Part shown: piece by piece, positions 26,320 to 34,712 of the stretch | Layout: each line of letters begins with the position of its first letter | Numbering within the stretch: position 1 is the first letter of the stretch | From: Firmicutes bacterium UBA1702 | GTDB lineage: Bacteria > Bacillota > Clostridia > Peptostreptococcales > Anaerovoracaceae | Assembly (NCBI GenBank): GCA_002320005.1 | Contig: DCJK01000024.1 | Location: 45,374 to 109,373, forward strand | DNA length: 64,000 nucleotides | Direction of reading: 5' to 3' | Program-made: the position numbers and the translations under genes | Notes under the pieces: model-generated | Seen by the model: only the letters and a program-made list of their open reading frames with translations | The model's database searches: none | What the model was told of the DNA's origin: nothing

Positions 26320-26349
26320 GCAAAATCAGCATAAAATGGCAATGAAATA

Positions 26350-26378
26350 TTGAAAGAAAAAGCAAAATGGAATATAAT
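26350..26378 (+). promoter_or_regulatory. Promoter of comEC
   Basis: TTGAAA (26350-26355), a 17-nt spacer and a perfect TATAAT (26373-26378). It lies inside the longest possible comEC ORF, which argues that translation starts further on at 26422. Confidence 0.7.
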
Positions 26379-26421
26379 GGAAATAAGCGACATGGGCTCT
26401 GCAAACTCAGAAAGGAAAGAT

Positions 26422-28533
26422 ATGAGGCGGAAGCTCTTTTTTGTTACCGTAATTCTAATCGCCCTGCTGTATATCATTGACGGAGCAGGACTGCCGCTGC
26501 GCAAAGGAATAAATGATCAATGGCCCGGAGAGCAGGACTATATCGCATCGGTGATACGTACAGAAACCGGAAAAGAAAAAATACGGCTTGTTGCAGAAAT
26601 TTCAGATGGAGATTGCCGGGGAAGGCGTGTACTTATAACCTGCCGGAATTCTGAATATGAGTCATGGAAATATCAAGGCTGTATTATAAGATTCAGAGGG
26701 GAGATATCTCTTGCACCTGCCCATGGAAATCCGGGATGTTTCGATTATAGAAAATATCTTTTAAGCAAAGGTATAGAAGGAATTGTCACTGCTGACAGTC
26801 CGGATATAATCGAGGAACCTCAGAACATATGGGCAAAGGCCGGACGTTTTTTGGAGGAAAAGAAATACTGCTTTGCGGAATCGCTCTCCGGGGAGCTCCG
26901 GGGCATTATGTCAGGAATTCTTTTCGGTGATACAAGCCTGATAGATGAAGATGTCTATGAAGATTTCAGGGTCAACGGCACTGCACATGTTCTGGCTGTA
27001 AGCGGGCTGCATGTAGCTATACTTTATGGTATTATACGTAAAATATCAGGAAAGCGCCAGTCAGCATATTCTTTTTTATTCTCTGTAATGCCTGTAATCA
27101 CATATCAGGCAATGGCAATGTGGAGCCCGTCGGCTGTAAGAGCAGGAGGAATGCTTATACTGAAGACGCTCAGTCTCTATACTGACAGAAGATATGATAC
27201 ACTGTCAGCTATGAGTTTTATGGCGATTGTTCTTATAGCGGTGAACCCTTATGTAATTTTCGGAAGTGGATTCCAGATGTCTTTTCTTGCCGCAGCTTCC
27301 ATCGCTTTCATAATGCCTCATATACCGTGCAAAATTCCGGAAGGCATCGCTGTTACTCTCAGCGTCAGCCTGGGGCTTATGCCATATCAGTGGTACAGCT
27401 TCAATTATATTTCTGTCACAGCGCCTGCAGTTAATGTTCCTGTCATATTTCTCAGCAGTATTTTATTACCTTTATCAATGCTTGTTTTTATTTTTTTCAG
27501 CGCTGGAATACGCTTTATGCCGGCAGAATATGCAGCTGAGGCACTTCTGAATTTCACAGTTAAAATAAACGACATTCTGACTATGAACGGCATCGGAGGG
27601 AAAGATGTGGCAAGCCCTCCGCTATGGTGCATACTGCTGTTTTACACGGGAGCTTTTTTTCTTATGTCGGAGCAGTTTACGATCATGCGACTCAGAAAAC
27701 ACAAAAAAAGAATCATTGCGGTTTTATCTGTTTTACTTATAGCATCCATTGCGGCGGGAGTTATTTTTCGTGACGAAACCGCAGGAGACGCTGTGGTGTT
27801 CGTGGATGTGGGACAAGGCGACTGCATTCATATAAGAGATGGCTCGACGGATATTTTTATAGATGGTGGCGGCAGAGCAGATTATAATGTAGGTAAAAAA
27901 GTTCTTAAGCCATATCTTTTAAAAAACGGAACTTCATATGTCGACATGGCTATGGCCACTCACAGCCATACTGATCATCTGAAGGGTCTGAAAGAACTGA
28001 AAGCAGAAGGCATGTGTGGTGAGATACGAAAAAGCCTGACTTCAGGAAAAATGTTTGAAGTTTCAGAAAATTTAAAAATAGAGGTGCTTTGGCCGGTGAA
28101 TATTGATGATGATCCGCAGCAGAACAGGAATGAAAACAGTTCGGTATTCATGGTGTATTACGACCGTTTCAGAATTCTTGTAACAGGAGACCTGGATCAG
28201 GAGGGAGAAAAAAGAATGATGAAATATTATAAGGGAAAGGAAAAAGAAAAGCTCAAAGCAGATATTTTGAAAGTGGGGCATCATGGGAGCAGGTACAGTT
28301 CGTCAGAAGAATTCTTAAATATTGTGGAGCCCGAATACTGCGTTGTACAAGTAGGAAAAAATATTTACGGGCATCCTCACTCGAAAATTATTGAAATATG
28401 TTCTAAAAAAGGTATAATGATATTCAGAAATGATTTAGACGGTGCTGTCGGGTTTAGTTTCAAAGAAGATGAAATAATTTTTCACACCACCCGCAAGGCA
28501 GCAAAAGGTAGTTATGGCTTACAGAGAGGTTAA
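26422..28533 (+). CDS. comEC: ComEC/Rec2 competence DNA channel
   Basis: Forms the inner-membrane channel that passes single-stranded DNA into the cell during natural transformation. The 703-residue protein has an N-terminal membrane-anchored OB-like region. The competence domain with many helices contains NGTAHVLAVSGLHVAILYG. A C-terminal metallo-beta-lactamase-type domain has MATHSHTDHLKGL, TGDLDQEGE and KVGHHGSRYSS. ATG 26422 is chosen because AAAGGAAAG precedes it and a promoter occupies the upstream extension. Whether the host is transformable cannot be told, since comEA is not here. holA overlaps its end by 20 nt. Confidence 0.93.
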   Translation: MRRKLFFVTVILIALLYIIDGAGLPLRKGINDQWPGEQDYIASVIRTETGKEKIRLVAEISDGDCRGRRVLITCRNSEYESWKYQGCIIRFRGEISLAPAHGNPGCFDYRKYLLSKGIEGIVTADSPDIIEEPQNIWAKAGRFLEEKKYCFAESLSGELRGIMSGILFGDTSLIDEDVYEDFRVNGTAHVLAVSGLHVAILYGIIRKISGKRQSAYSFLFSVMPVITYQAMAMWSPSAVRAGGMLILKTLSLYTDRRYDTLSAMSFMAIVLIAVNPYVIFGSGFQMSFLAAASIAFIMPHIPCKIPEGIAVTLSVSLGLMPYQWYSFNYISVTAPAVNVPVIFLSSILLPLSMLVFIFFSAGIRFMPAEYAAEALLNFTVKINDILTMNGIGGKDVASPPLWCILLFYTGAFFLMSEQFTIMRLRKHKKRIIAVLSVLLIASIAAGVIFRDETAGDAVVFVDVGQGDCIHIRDGSTDIFIDGGGRADYNVGKKVLKPYLLKNGTSYVDMAMATHSHTDHLKGLKELKAEGMCGEIRKSLTSGKMFEVSENLKIEVLWPVNIDDDPQQNRNENSSVFMVYYDRFRILVTGDLDQEGEKRMMKYYKGKEKEKLKADILKVGHHGSRYSSSEEFLNIVEPEYCVVQVGKNIYGHPHSKIIEICSKKGIMIFRNDLDGAVGFSFKEDEIIFHTTRKAAKGSYGLQRG

Positions 28534-29563
28534 AAAAGAACACGCTTTTCAGGTTTTCAGCAGACAGCTCAGAGAGGATGACTTTGAGCCTGTTGTTTTC
28601 ATGCGTGGAGAAGAGGAATATCTTATAGAGTGGGCATGCAATTCTCTGGCAGACAAATACGTTGAAAAAACAATGAGAGACGTGGATTTCATAAAGACTG
28701 CAGATGAGGAAAATGTTGAGGGGCTGCTTGCGGCCTGCGATACATTTTCTGTTTTTTCTGAGAAAAGAATAGTCTGGGCCCGAAATTTTCAGCCTCTTCT
28801 CAAGAAGACAGCCAAAGGGTTCGGAGAAAGAGAACTGGCAGCAATATCAGAATACATAACTAATCCTAATCCACAGACCATACTTGTATTCTCATGCGCG
28901 CAGCCGGAGGAAGGAAGTCCCCTTGTCAAAGAACTGAAAAGCAGATGCAGGACATATACCTTCGACAAGCTTGACAGAACTCAGCTGGAGGCCTTTGCAG
29001 CCAAGCGGTTCAGGGCTGCCGGAGCAGACATAGACCGCAGTACCATCAGATACCTTATAGATGAGACAGGATATTTTAACAGAGATACGGAGTACAGGCT
29101 TTTCAATCTTGAAAATGATATCCGAAAAGTGTGTGACTACTGCTGGGGAAATCCGATAACAGAAGAGGACATTGACTCCACCGTCAAAGGAGATATGGAC
29201 AGATTCGTGTTTGATTTCCTTGATGCCGCAGTTTCGGGCAAAAAAGACAAGGCACTGTCAATGCTGGGGAATATCCTGGGAGGAGGCGGAGAAGTTTATT
29301 CGCTTCTGGGACTTCTTATAAATCAGTTTGAGCTCATGCTTGAAGCTAAGGAAATAAGCGAAATGACAGGAAGCCGTCAGCAGGCGGCTGAAGTTCTTAA
29401 AGTGAACCCTTACAGAGTGAAAAAGGCACTGTCATTTGCAGATAAATTCAGTATAAAGAAATTAAAAGAGATTCTGGTACAGCTTTACGAAACGGACAGA
29501 AATATCAAAACAGGTCTCATAGAACAAAATCTCGCATTAGAGCTGCTCATGGGGAGGATATAA
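28514..29563 (+). CDS. holA: DNA polymerase III delta subunit
   Basis: The clamp-loader subunit that opens the sliding clamp. The 349-residue protein follows the HolA layout: an N-terminal P-loop-like domain that has lost ATP-binding motifs (PVVFMRGEEEYLIEW), a helical lid domain, and a C-terminal collar domain with NILGGGGEVYSLLGLLINQF and a final IEQNLALELLM. The position directly after comEC is the standard Firmicute order. rpsT often follows holA, but here a DMT-family transporter gene does. Confidence 0.92.
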   Translation: MAYREVKKEHAFQVFSRQLREDDFEPVVFMRGEEEYLIEWACNSLADKYVEKTMRDVDFIKTADEENVEGLLAACDTFSVFSEKRIVWARNFQPLLKKTAKGFGERELAAISEYITNPNPQTILVFSCAQPEEGSPLVKELKSRCRTYTFDKLDRTQLEAFAAKRFRAAGADIDRSTIRYLIDETGYFNRDTEYRLFNLENDIRKVCDYCWGNPITEEDIDSTVKGDMDRFVFDFLDAAVSGKKDKALSMLGNILGGGGEVYSLLGLLINQFELMLEAKEISEMTGSRQQAAEVLKVNPYRVKKALSFADKFSIKKLKEILVQLYETDRNIKTGLIEQNLALELLMGRI

Positions 29564-29565
29564 AT

Positions 29566-30474
29566 ATGTCTAAACAAGTGAAAGCCGATCTCATACTTGT
29601 ACTGGTGACAATGTGCTGGGGAGTTTCATATTATCTAATGGACATAAGCCTGGCAGAACTGGATCCTTTTACACTTAATGCTCACAGATTTCTTGGAGCC
29701 TTTGTGATAGCAGGAATCTTTTCGTGGAAGAAGGTGCTTACGGTAAACAGAACCACTCTTAAATACAGTCTGCTTGTGGGAGTGGCGCTGGTGTTCGTTT
29801 ATATGGGTGCAACTTTCGGCGTCAAATATACTTCTCTTTCCAATTCCGGATTCCTTTGCGCGCTGACGGTGATATTCACACCTATAATCAATAGACTTGT
29901 TTTCAGAAAAAGAGCAGGAGCCAAGCTCACACTGGTAGTAATCATGTGTTTTGTCGGAATTGCTCTTATGACTTTAAAAGACGATTTTTCTATAAATACC
30001 GAAAACCTCAGAGGTGATATGCTCTGTCTCATGTGTGCTGTGGCATATGCCGTAGATCTTATTCTGACAGAGCGAGCTGTCAGCCACGAGGAGGTAGATG
30101 CATATCTTCTGGGCGTTTTCCAGTTGGGGTTTACAGGCATATTAAATTTCATGCTGGCATTTATATTTGAAACCCCTCACTTTCCGGAAACTGCCGGTGT
30201 ATGGGGATCGGTAATCTTTCTGTCCGTATTCTGTACGGGAATAGCCTTTGTGCTTCAGCCTGTGGCTCAGCAGTACACCACCGCATCTCATGTGGGAGTT
30301 ATATTTACTCTTGAGCCGGTGTTTGCAGCCATAGTGGCACTTGTTTTTGCACACGAAGTGTTGTCTGTAAAAGCGTATATAGGCGCATTGCTTATGCTGG
30401 CAAGCATCTTCGTGATGGAAATAGATTTTAAAGCACTGACAAACAAAAAGAAAAACAGGGAGGAAATCAAGTGA
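29566..30474 (+). CDS. EamA-type drug/metabolite transporter
   Basis: A 302-residue member of the DMT superfamily with ten predicted transmembrane helices in two homologous EamA halves. Features include VLVTMCWGVSYYLMD at the start, PFTLNAHRFLGAF, and LEPVFAAIVALVFAHEVLS in the second half. The substrate is unknown; relatives export amino acids or other metabolites. The last codons overlap the next gene's GTG start (GTGA), suggesting co-expression with the redox genes. Confidence 0.88.
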   Translation: MSKQVKADLILVLVTMCWGVSYYLMDISLAELDPFTLNAHRFLGAFVIAGIFSWKKVLTVNRTTLKYSLLVGVALVFVYMGATFGVKYTSLSNSGFLCALTVIFTPIINRLVFRKRAGAKLTLVVIMCFVGIALMTLKDDFSINTENLRGDMLCLMCAVAYAVDLILTERAVSHEEVDAYLLGVFQLGFTGILNFMLAFIFETPHFPETAGVWGSVIFLSVFCTGIAFVLQPVAQQYTTASHVGVIFTLEPVFAAIVALVFAHEVLSVKAYIGALLMLASIFVMEIDFKALTNKKKNREEIK

Positions 30475-32321
30475 ACAGACTTTTTATCAAGTCGCAGGAC
30501 GTCGCCCAGAAAACAGTAGAGGGACTTTACAAAGATCTTGAAAGAAGAATTATAGCAAGCCCTCCGGGACAATGTCCTGTAGACCTTACGGCATCATTTC
30601 TGAGACTGTGTCATTCTCAAAGCTGTGGCAAGTGCACGCCTTGTCGTGTAGGACTTGGGCAGCTGCAGCTTATTATCGACGGAATCCTTAATATGGATAC
30701 CGAATCAACCATGGAAGATCTTGAGCTTCTGGAAAGTACTGCGGAAGCCATAAGCGTGTCTGCTGATTGCGCCATCGGCACAGAGGCCGCAAATATGGTA
30801 CTAAGAGGAATAAAAGGATACAGAGATGATTTTGAATCTCACATAAAGAAACACACCTGCACGGAAAGAATCAGAAGCCAGGCTCAGCCTGTGCCATGCG
30901 TTGCAAGATGCCCTGCAGGAGTAGATGTTCCGGGATATATAGCGCTGCTTAATGCCGGCAGGTATGATGATGCGGTAAGACTTATAAGAAAGGATAATCC
31001 TTTCCCTACAGTCTGTGCATTGATATGCGAGCATCCATGTGAAGAAAGGTGCAGGAGAACCCTGGTGGATTCGCCTATCAATATCCGAGGACTGAAAAGA
31101 TTTGCTGTTGATAACTGCGGGGACGTTCCTGTTCCGGAAAAAATGGATAAAACAGGAAAGAAAATCGCAGTTATAGGAGGAGGACCATCCGGACTTTCTG
31201 CGGCATATTTTCTGTCTATCATGGGACATGATGTAACTGTATTTGAAAAGAGAGCACAGCTTGGAGGAATGCTCCGCTACGGAATTCCAAACTACAGACT
31301 TCCGAGAGAGAGACTTCAGTGGGATATAGATGCTATACTCTCCACAGGCGTAGAGTGCAAACTCAATTACGATGTTTCTACTCCGGAGGCCATTGCTGAA
31401 ATAAGAGATAATTATGATGCTACATATATTTCCATAGGATCACATAATGCTAAAAGCATAGGGATACCGGGAGAATACGCCAAAGGGGTAATCCCTGCTG
31501 TTGAGATGCTCAGAGGTATAGGCGATGATGCCATGCCTAACTTCAAGAAAAAATCCGTTGTCGTAATCGGAGGCGGAAATGTGGCCATGGATGTTGCCAG
31601 AACGGCCAAAAGACTCGGAGCATCGGAAGTAAGCATAGTGTATAGAAGACGCCGTGACGACATGACAGCATTGCCTGATGAGATAGGCGGTGCCATTGCC
31701 GAAGGATGCAGTCTGCTCCAGCTGAAGGCTCCGTCAAGAATAGAGACTGATAAGCAGGGAAAAGTAAAGGCTTTATGGGTAAAGCCTCAGATAGCAGGAC
31801 AGGCTGACAGCTCCGGAAGACCGAAGCCGGTTGACTCTTCAGAGCCGGAAGAAAAGATTCCTTGCGATATAATAATATCTGCCATAGGACAGTCCACAGA
31901 TATAAGATTTTTCGAAGAGTATGGAATACCTGTATTCAGAGGAAACATCAGAGCAGGAAAGAGCAGTATAGTAGATAAGGTAAACGGCACATATGCCGGA
32001 GGCGACTGTGTAACAGGACCTTCCACAGTAATAAACGCTGTGGCAGCCGGAAAGGTTGCAGCAGCCAATATAGACTCATATCTGGGCTTCAATCATGAAA
32101 TTGAGGTGGATGTGGACATTCCTCTTCCTGAAATAATGGATAAACTTCCTTGCGGAAGAGTTGAAATGAAAGAGCGCTATGCAAAAGTAAGAGGAACCGA
32201 CTTTAACGAGATAGAATACGGAATGACTCTCCAGGAGGCAATGCAGGAAGCATCAAGATGTCTGCGCTGTGATTACCACGGCTTCGGCTCATTCAGAGGA
32301 GGTAGAGACACAAAATGGTAA
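30471..32321 (+). CDS. NuoF-type iron-sulfur domain fused to GltD-like NAD(P)H flavoprotein
   Basis: A 616-residue redox protein. The N-terminal part (about 40-125) is the NuoF/HydB C-terminal iron-sulfur domain with SCGKCTPCRVG and a later Cys in SADCAIG. The FMN/NADH-binding part of NuoF is absent. The rest resembles the small subunit of glutamate synthase and NfnB. It has an N-terminal cluster region (CVARCPAGVDVPGYI, ICEHPCEERCRR), an FAD site GGGPSGLSAAY, a nucleotide site GGGNVAMDVARTA and a terminal CLRCD. It starts at GTG with an AGGGAGGAA site and overlaps the hydrogenase gene by 7 nt. It probably passes electrons between NAD(P)H and that hydrogenase. Confidence 0.85.
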   Translation: MNRLFIKSQDVAQKTVEGLYKDLERRIIASPPGQCPVDLTASFLRLCHSQSCGKCTPCRVGLGQLQLIIDGILNMDTESTMEDLELLESTAEAISVSADCAIGTEAANMVLRGIKGYRDDFESHIKKHTCTERIRSQAQPVPCVARCPAGVDVPGYIALLNAGRYDDAVRLIRKDNPFPTVCALICEHPCEERCRRTLVDSPINIRGLKRFAVDNCGDVPVPEKMDKTGKKIAVIGGGPSGLSAAYFLSIMGHDVTVFEKRAQLGGMLRYGIPNYRLPRERLQWDIDAILSTGVECKLNYDVSTPEAIAEIRDNYDATYISIGSHNAKSIGIPGEYAKGVIPAVEMLRGIGDDAMPNFKKKSVVVIGGGNVAMDVARTAKRLGASEVSIVYRRRRDDMTALPDEIGGAIAEGCSLLQLKAPSRIETDKQGKVKALWVKPQIAGQADSSGRPKPVDSSEPEEKIPCDIIISAIGQSTDIRFFEEYGIPVFRGNIRAGKSSIVDKVNGTYAGGDCVTGPSTVINAVAAGKVAAANIDSYLGFNHEIEVDVDIPLPEIMDKLPCGRVEMKERYAKVRGTDFNEIEYGMTLQEAMQEASRCLRCDYHGFGSFRGGRDTKW

Positions 32322-34060
32322 CACTTAACATAAACGGACAGCAGGTCAGCGTGCCTGAAAAGACTACAATCATGGAAGCAGCCGAAAAAATAGGCATTCA
32401 CATTCCGCATCTTTGCTTCCTTAAGGATATCAATGAGATAGGCGCATGCCGTGTCTGTCTGGTGGAAGTAGAAGGAATGGATAAACTGGTCCCTGCATGC
32501 GATACCGAGTGCAGAGAAGGCATGGAAGTGGTGACCAACAGTCCCAGACTAAGAAAAATCAGGAGAATAAATGTCGAGCTTATTCTCTCTGACCACAAGT
32601 CTGAATGCACCAGCTGCGTAAAAAGCGGTAACTGCTCGCTGCAGGCACTGGCCAATGACCTGGGCATAATAAGAAGCCCATTTGTTGAAAACACAGCGGA
32701 AAAGAGTCGCTGGGATACAAAGCTTCCTCTTATAAGAGATGCATCCAAATGTATAAAGTGCATGAGATGCATACAGATATGCGAAAAAGTTCAGAGCCTG
32801 GGTGTATGGGATCTGAGGGGTACAGGCCACAGAACCACCGTGGGAACAAGAGATAATCTGGATTTCCAGGAAGCTGACTGTGCTCTCTGCGGTCAGTGTA
32901 TTACACATTGCCCGGTAGGAGCATTGAGAGAAAGAGATGACAGAGATGTCCTTAATGATGCCATAGGTGATCCTGAAAAGGTGGTAATAGCGCAGGTTGC
33001 GCCGGCCGTTAGAACGGCCTGGGGAGAACAGCTTGGACTTCCTGAAGAAGAAAATACCATCGGAAAGCTGGTTTGTGCTCTCAAAAAAATAGGTATCGAC
33101 TATGTGTTTGATACAAATTATTCTGCTGACCTGACTATAATGGAAGAGGGAAGCGAGTTCCTGTACAGGCTTGCACATAAGGATGAACACAAGTGGCCGA
33201 TGTTCACATCATGCTGTCCGGGATGGGTAAGATTTGCAAAGACTCAGTACCCTGACATGATTGAAAACCTTTCTACGGCCAAGTCACCTCAGCAGATGTT
33301 TGGAGCGGTGGCTAAAACATATATCGCTCACAAGCTGGGTATTGATCCTGATAAAGTCTTTTCGGTATCAATAATGCCGTGCGTATCAAAGAAATACGAG
33401 AGAACGGTTCCTCAGGTCAACTACAATGATGAAGGATTTGATGTTGATCTGGTACTTACCACCAGAGAACTGGACAGATTCGTAAGGAGTGATAAAATTC
33501 GCCCTGAAGACCTGATAGACATGCCTTTTGACGATATTTTCGGCGAAGGATCAGGTGCTGCAGTGATATTCGGAACCACAGGCGGTGTAATGGAAGCAGC
33601 TTTGAGAAGCGCATATTTCCTGGCAACGGGAAACAATCCGGAACCTGATGCCTTTAAAGATGTCAGAGGAAACAAGGGCTGGAGAGAAAAAACCTTTGAT
33701 CTTGACGGAACGGAGCTGAGGGTTGCAGTAGCCAGCGGACTGGGAAATGCAAGAAACCTCATTGAAGCAGTCAGAGCCGGTGAGGCAGAATATGATTTTG
33801 TTGAAATTATGGCATGCCCGGGAGGCTGCGTAGGCGGAGGCGGACAGCCATTTAAAGATGGTCTTGAACTGGCGGAAGACAGAAGCAGACAGCTTTATGA
33901 ACTGGACAGAAAGAACGAAATAAGGTTCTCCCATGAAAATTCGGCAGTTCAGCTTACATACCAGGAATATCTGGGCGAACCAATGTCTGAAAAGGCGCAT
34001 CATCTGCTGCATACTGACCTTAAAGGCTGGGATATTGAAATGGTCAGAGAGGATACCTGA
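32315..34060 (+). CDS. hydA: [FeFe]-hydrogenase catalytic subunit
   Basis: Catalyses reversible hydrogen production. The 581-residue protein has an N-terminal [2Fe-2S] ferredoxin domain (GACRVCLVEVEG), the His-ligated cluster motif DHKSECTSCVKSGNCS, and two [4Fe-4S] motifs (CIKCMRCIQIC and CALCGQCITHCPVGA). The H-cluster signatures are L1 FTSCCPGW, L2 IMPCVSKKYE and L3 MACPGGCVGGGGQP. It overlaps the GltD-like gene, so the two probably form one enzyme, resembling hydrogenases described as glutamate-synthase-linked. The maturation genes hydE, hydF and hydG are not in this window. Confidence 0.96.
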   Translation: MVTLNINGQQVSVPEKTTIMEAAEKIGIHIPHLCFLKDINEIGACRVCLVEVEGMDKLVPACDTECREGMEVVTNSPRLRKIRRINVELILSDHKSECTSCVKSGNCSLQALANDLGIIRSPFVENTAEKSRWDTKLPLIRDASKCIKCMRCIQICEKVQSLGVWDLRGTGHRTTVGTRDNLDFQEADCALCGQCITHCPVGALRERDDRDVLNDAIGDPEKVVIAQVAPAVRTAWGEQLGLPEEENTIGKLVCALKKIGIDYVFDTNYSADLTIMEEGSEFLYRLAHKDEHKWPMFTSCCPGWVRFAKTQYPDMIENLSTAKSPQQMFGAVAKTYIAHKLGIDPDKVFSVSIMPCVSKKYERTVPQVNYNDEGFDVDLVLTTRELDRFVRSDKIRPEDLIDMPFDDIFGEGSGAAVIFGTTGGVMEAALRSAYFLATGNNPEPDAFKDVRGNKGWREKTFDLDGTELRVAVASGLGNARNLIEAVRAGEAEYDFVEIMACPGGCVGGGGQPFKDGLELAEDRSRQLYELDRKNEIRFSHENSAVQLTYQEYLGEPMSEKAHHLLHTDLKGWDIEMVREDT

Positions 34061-34061
34061 T

Positions 34062-34078
34062 TCCGGACAAAATCCGGA
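34062..34078 (+). repeat. Short hairpin TCCGGA-CAAAA-TCCGGA
   Basis: A 6-bp stem directly after the hydA stop codon with no U-run behind it. It is more likely an mRNA-stabilising element than a terminator; weak evidence. Confidence 0.3.
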
Positions 34079-34099
34079 TAGTACAAGGGAGAAAGCCAT

Positions 34100-34630
34100 A
34101 TGATAAGAAAAGCAACAATCCGGGATCTGGACGCCGTAGCATCTGTTTACGATCATATTCACAGCGCGGAAGAATCAGGCGCCATAACTACAGGATGGAT
34201 AAGAGGGATATATCCTGAGAGAGAGACTGCGTCAGCAGCATTGTCGCGAGGTGATTTATTCGTGCAGACAGATGAAATACAGGGCAAAGAAACTGTTGTC
34301 GGAACTGCCATACTGAATCAGGTACAGGTGGATGTATATAAGGATGCATCATGGAGATATGATGTCCCTGACAGTCAGGTCATGGTTCTTCATACATTGG
34401 CCATTGATACCAATGTAAAAGGCTGTGGATACGGCCGCAAATTTGAGGAGTATTACCGGCAGTATGCTATTAAAAACGGATGCAGATACCTGCGCATAGA
34501 CACCAATGTAAGGAATAGGGATGCTCGCGGTTTCTACAAGAAACTGGGGTATGAGGAAGTTGATATACTTCCATGTGAATTCAACGGTATTCCCGGCGTA
34601 GAACTTGTACTTTTAGAAAAGAAAATATGA
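34100..34630 (+). CDS. GNAT family N-acetyltransferase
   Basis: A 176-residue GNAT-fold protein. The start MIRKATIRDLDAVASVYD and the acetyl-CoA loop VKGCGYGRKFEEYYRQYA are typical, as is ARGFYKKLGYEEV near the C-terminus. The substrate is unknown. GGGAGAAAG precedes ATG 34100. It lies 39 nt after hydA and ends at a strong terminator, so it may belong to the same transcript. Confidence 0.88.
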   Translation: MIRKATIRDLDAVASVYDHIHSAEESGAITTGWIRGIYPERETASAALSRGDLFVQTDEIQGKETVVGTAILNQVQVDVYKDASWRYDVPDSQVMVLHTLAIDTNVKGCGYGRKFEEYYRQYAIKNGCRYLRIDTNVRNRDARGFYKKLGYEEVDILPCEFNGIPGVELVLLEKKI

Positions 34631-34632
34631 TA

Positions 34633-34685
34633 AAAAGGAGGATGCTGATCCGGCGGAAAATTCCGCGGAGATGCATCCTCCTTTT
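34633..34685 (+). terminator. Large bidirectional terminator
   Basis: A 13-bp perfect stem AAAAGGAGGATGC (34633-34645) pairs with 34673-34685, ending in TTTT. The loop holds a second GCGGAA/TTCCGC hairpin. It serves the acetyltransferase gene on the plus strand and recN on the minus strand. Confidence 0.9.
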
Positions 34686-34712
34686 GCTTCTGCTATTCAT
34701 GTGATCAGATTG

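Noticed and set aside
26350..26421. Longer comEC start at TTG 26350
   Set aside because: That codon is the -35 element of a good promoter, and ATG 26422 has a far better ribosome site.
32549..33190. Long minus-strand ORF (213 codons) opposite hydA
   Set aside because: It is a shadow of the hydrogenase frame, Cys/Tyr/Phe-rich, with no domain and no start signals.
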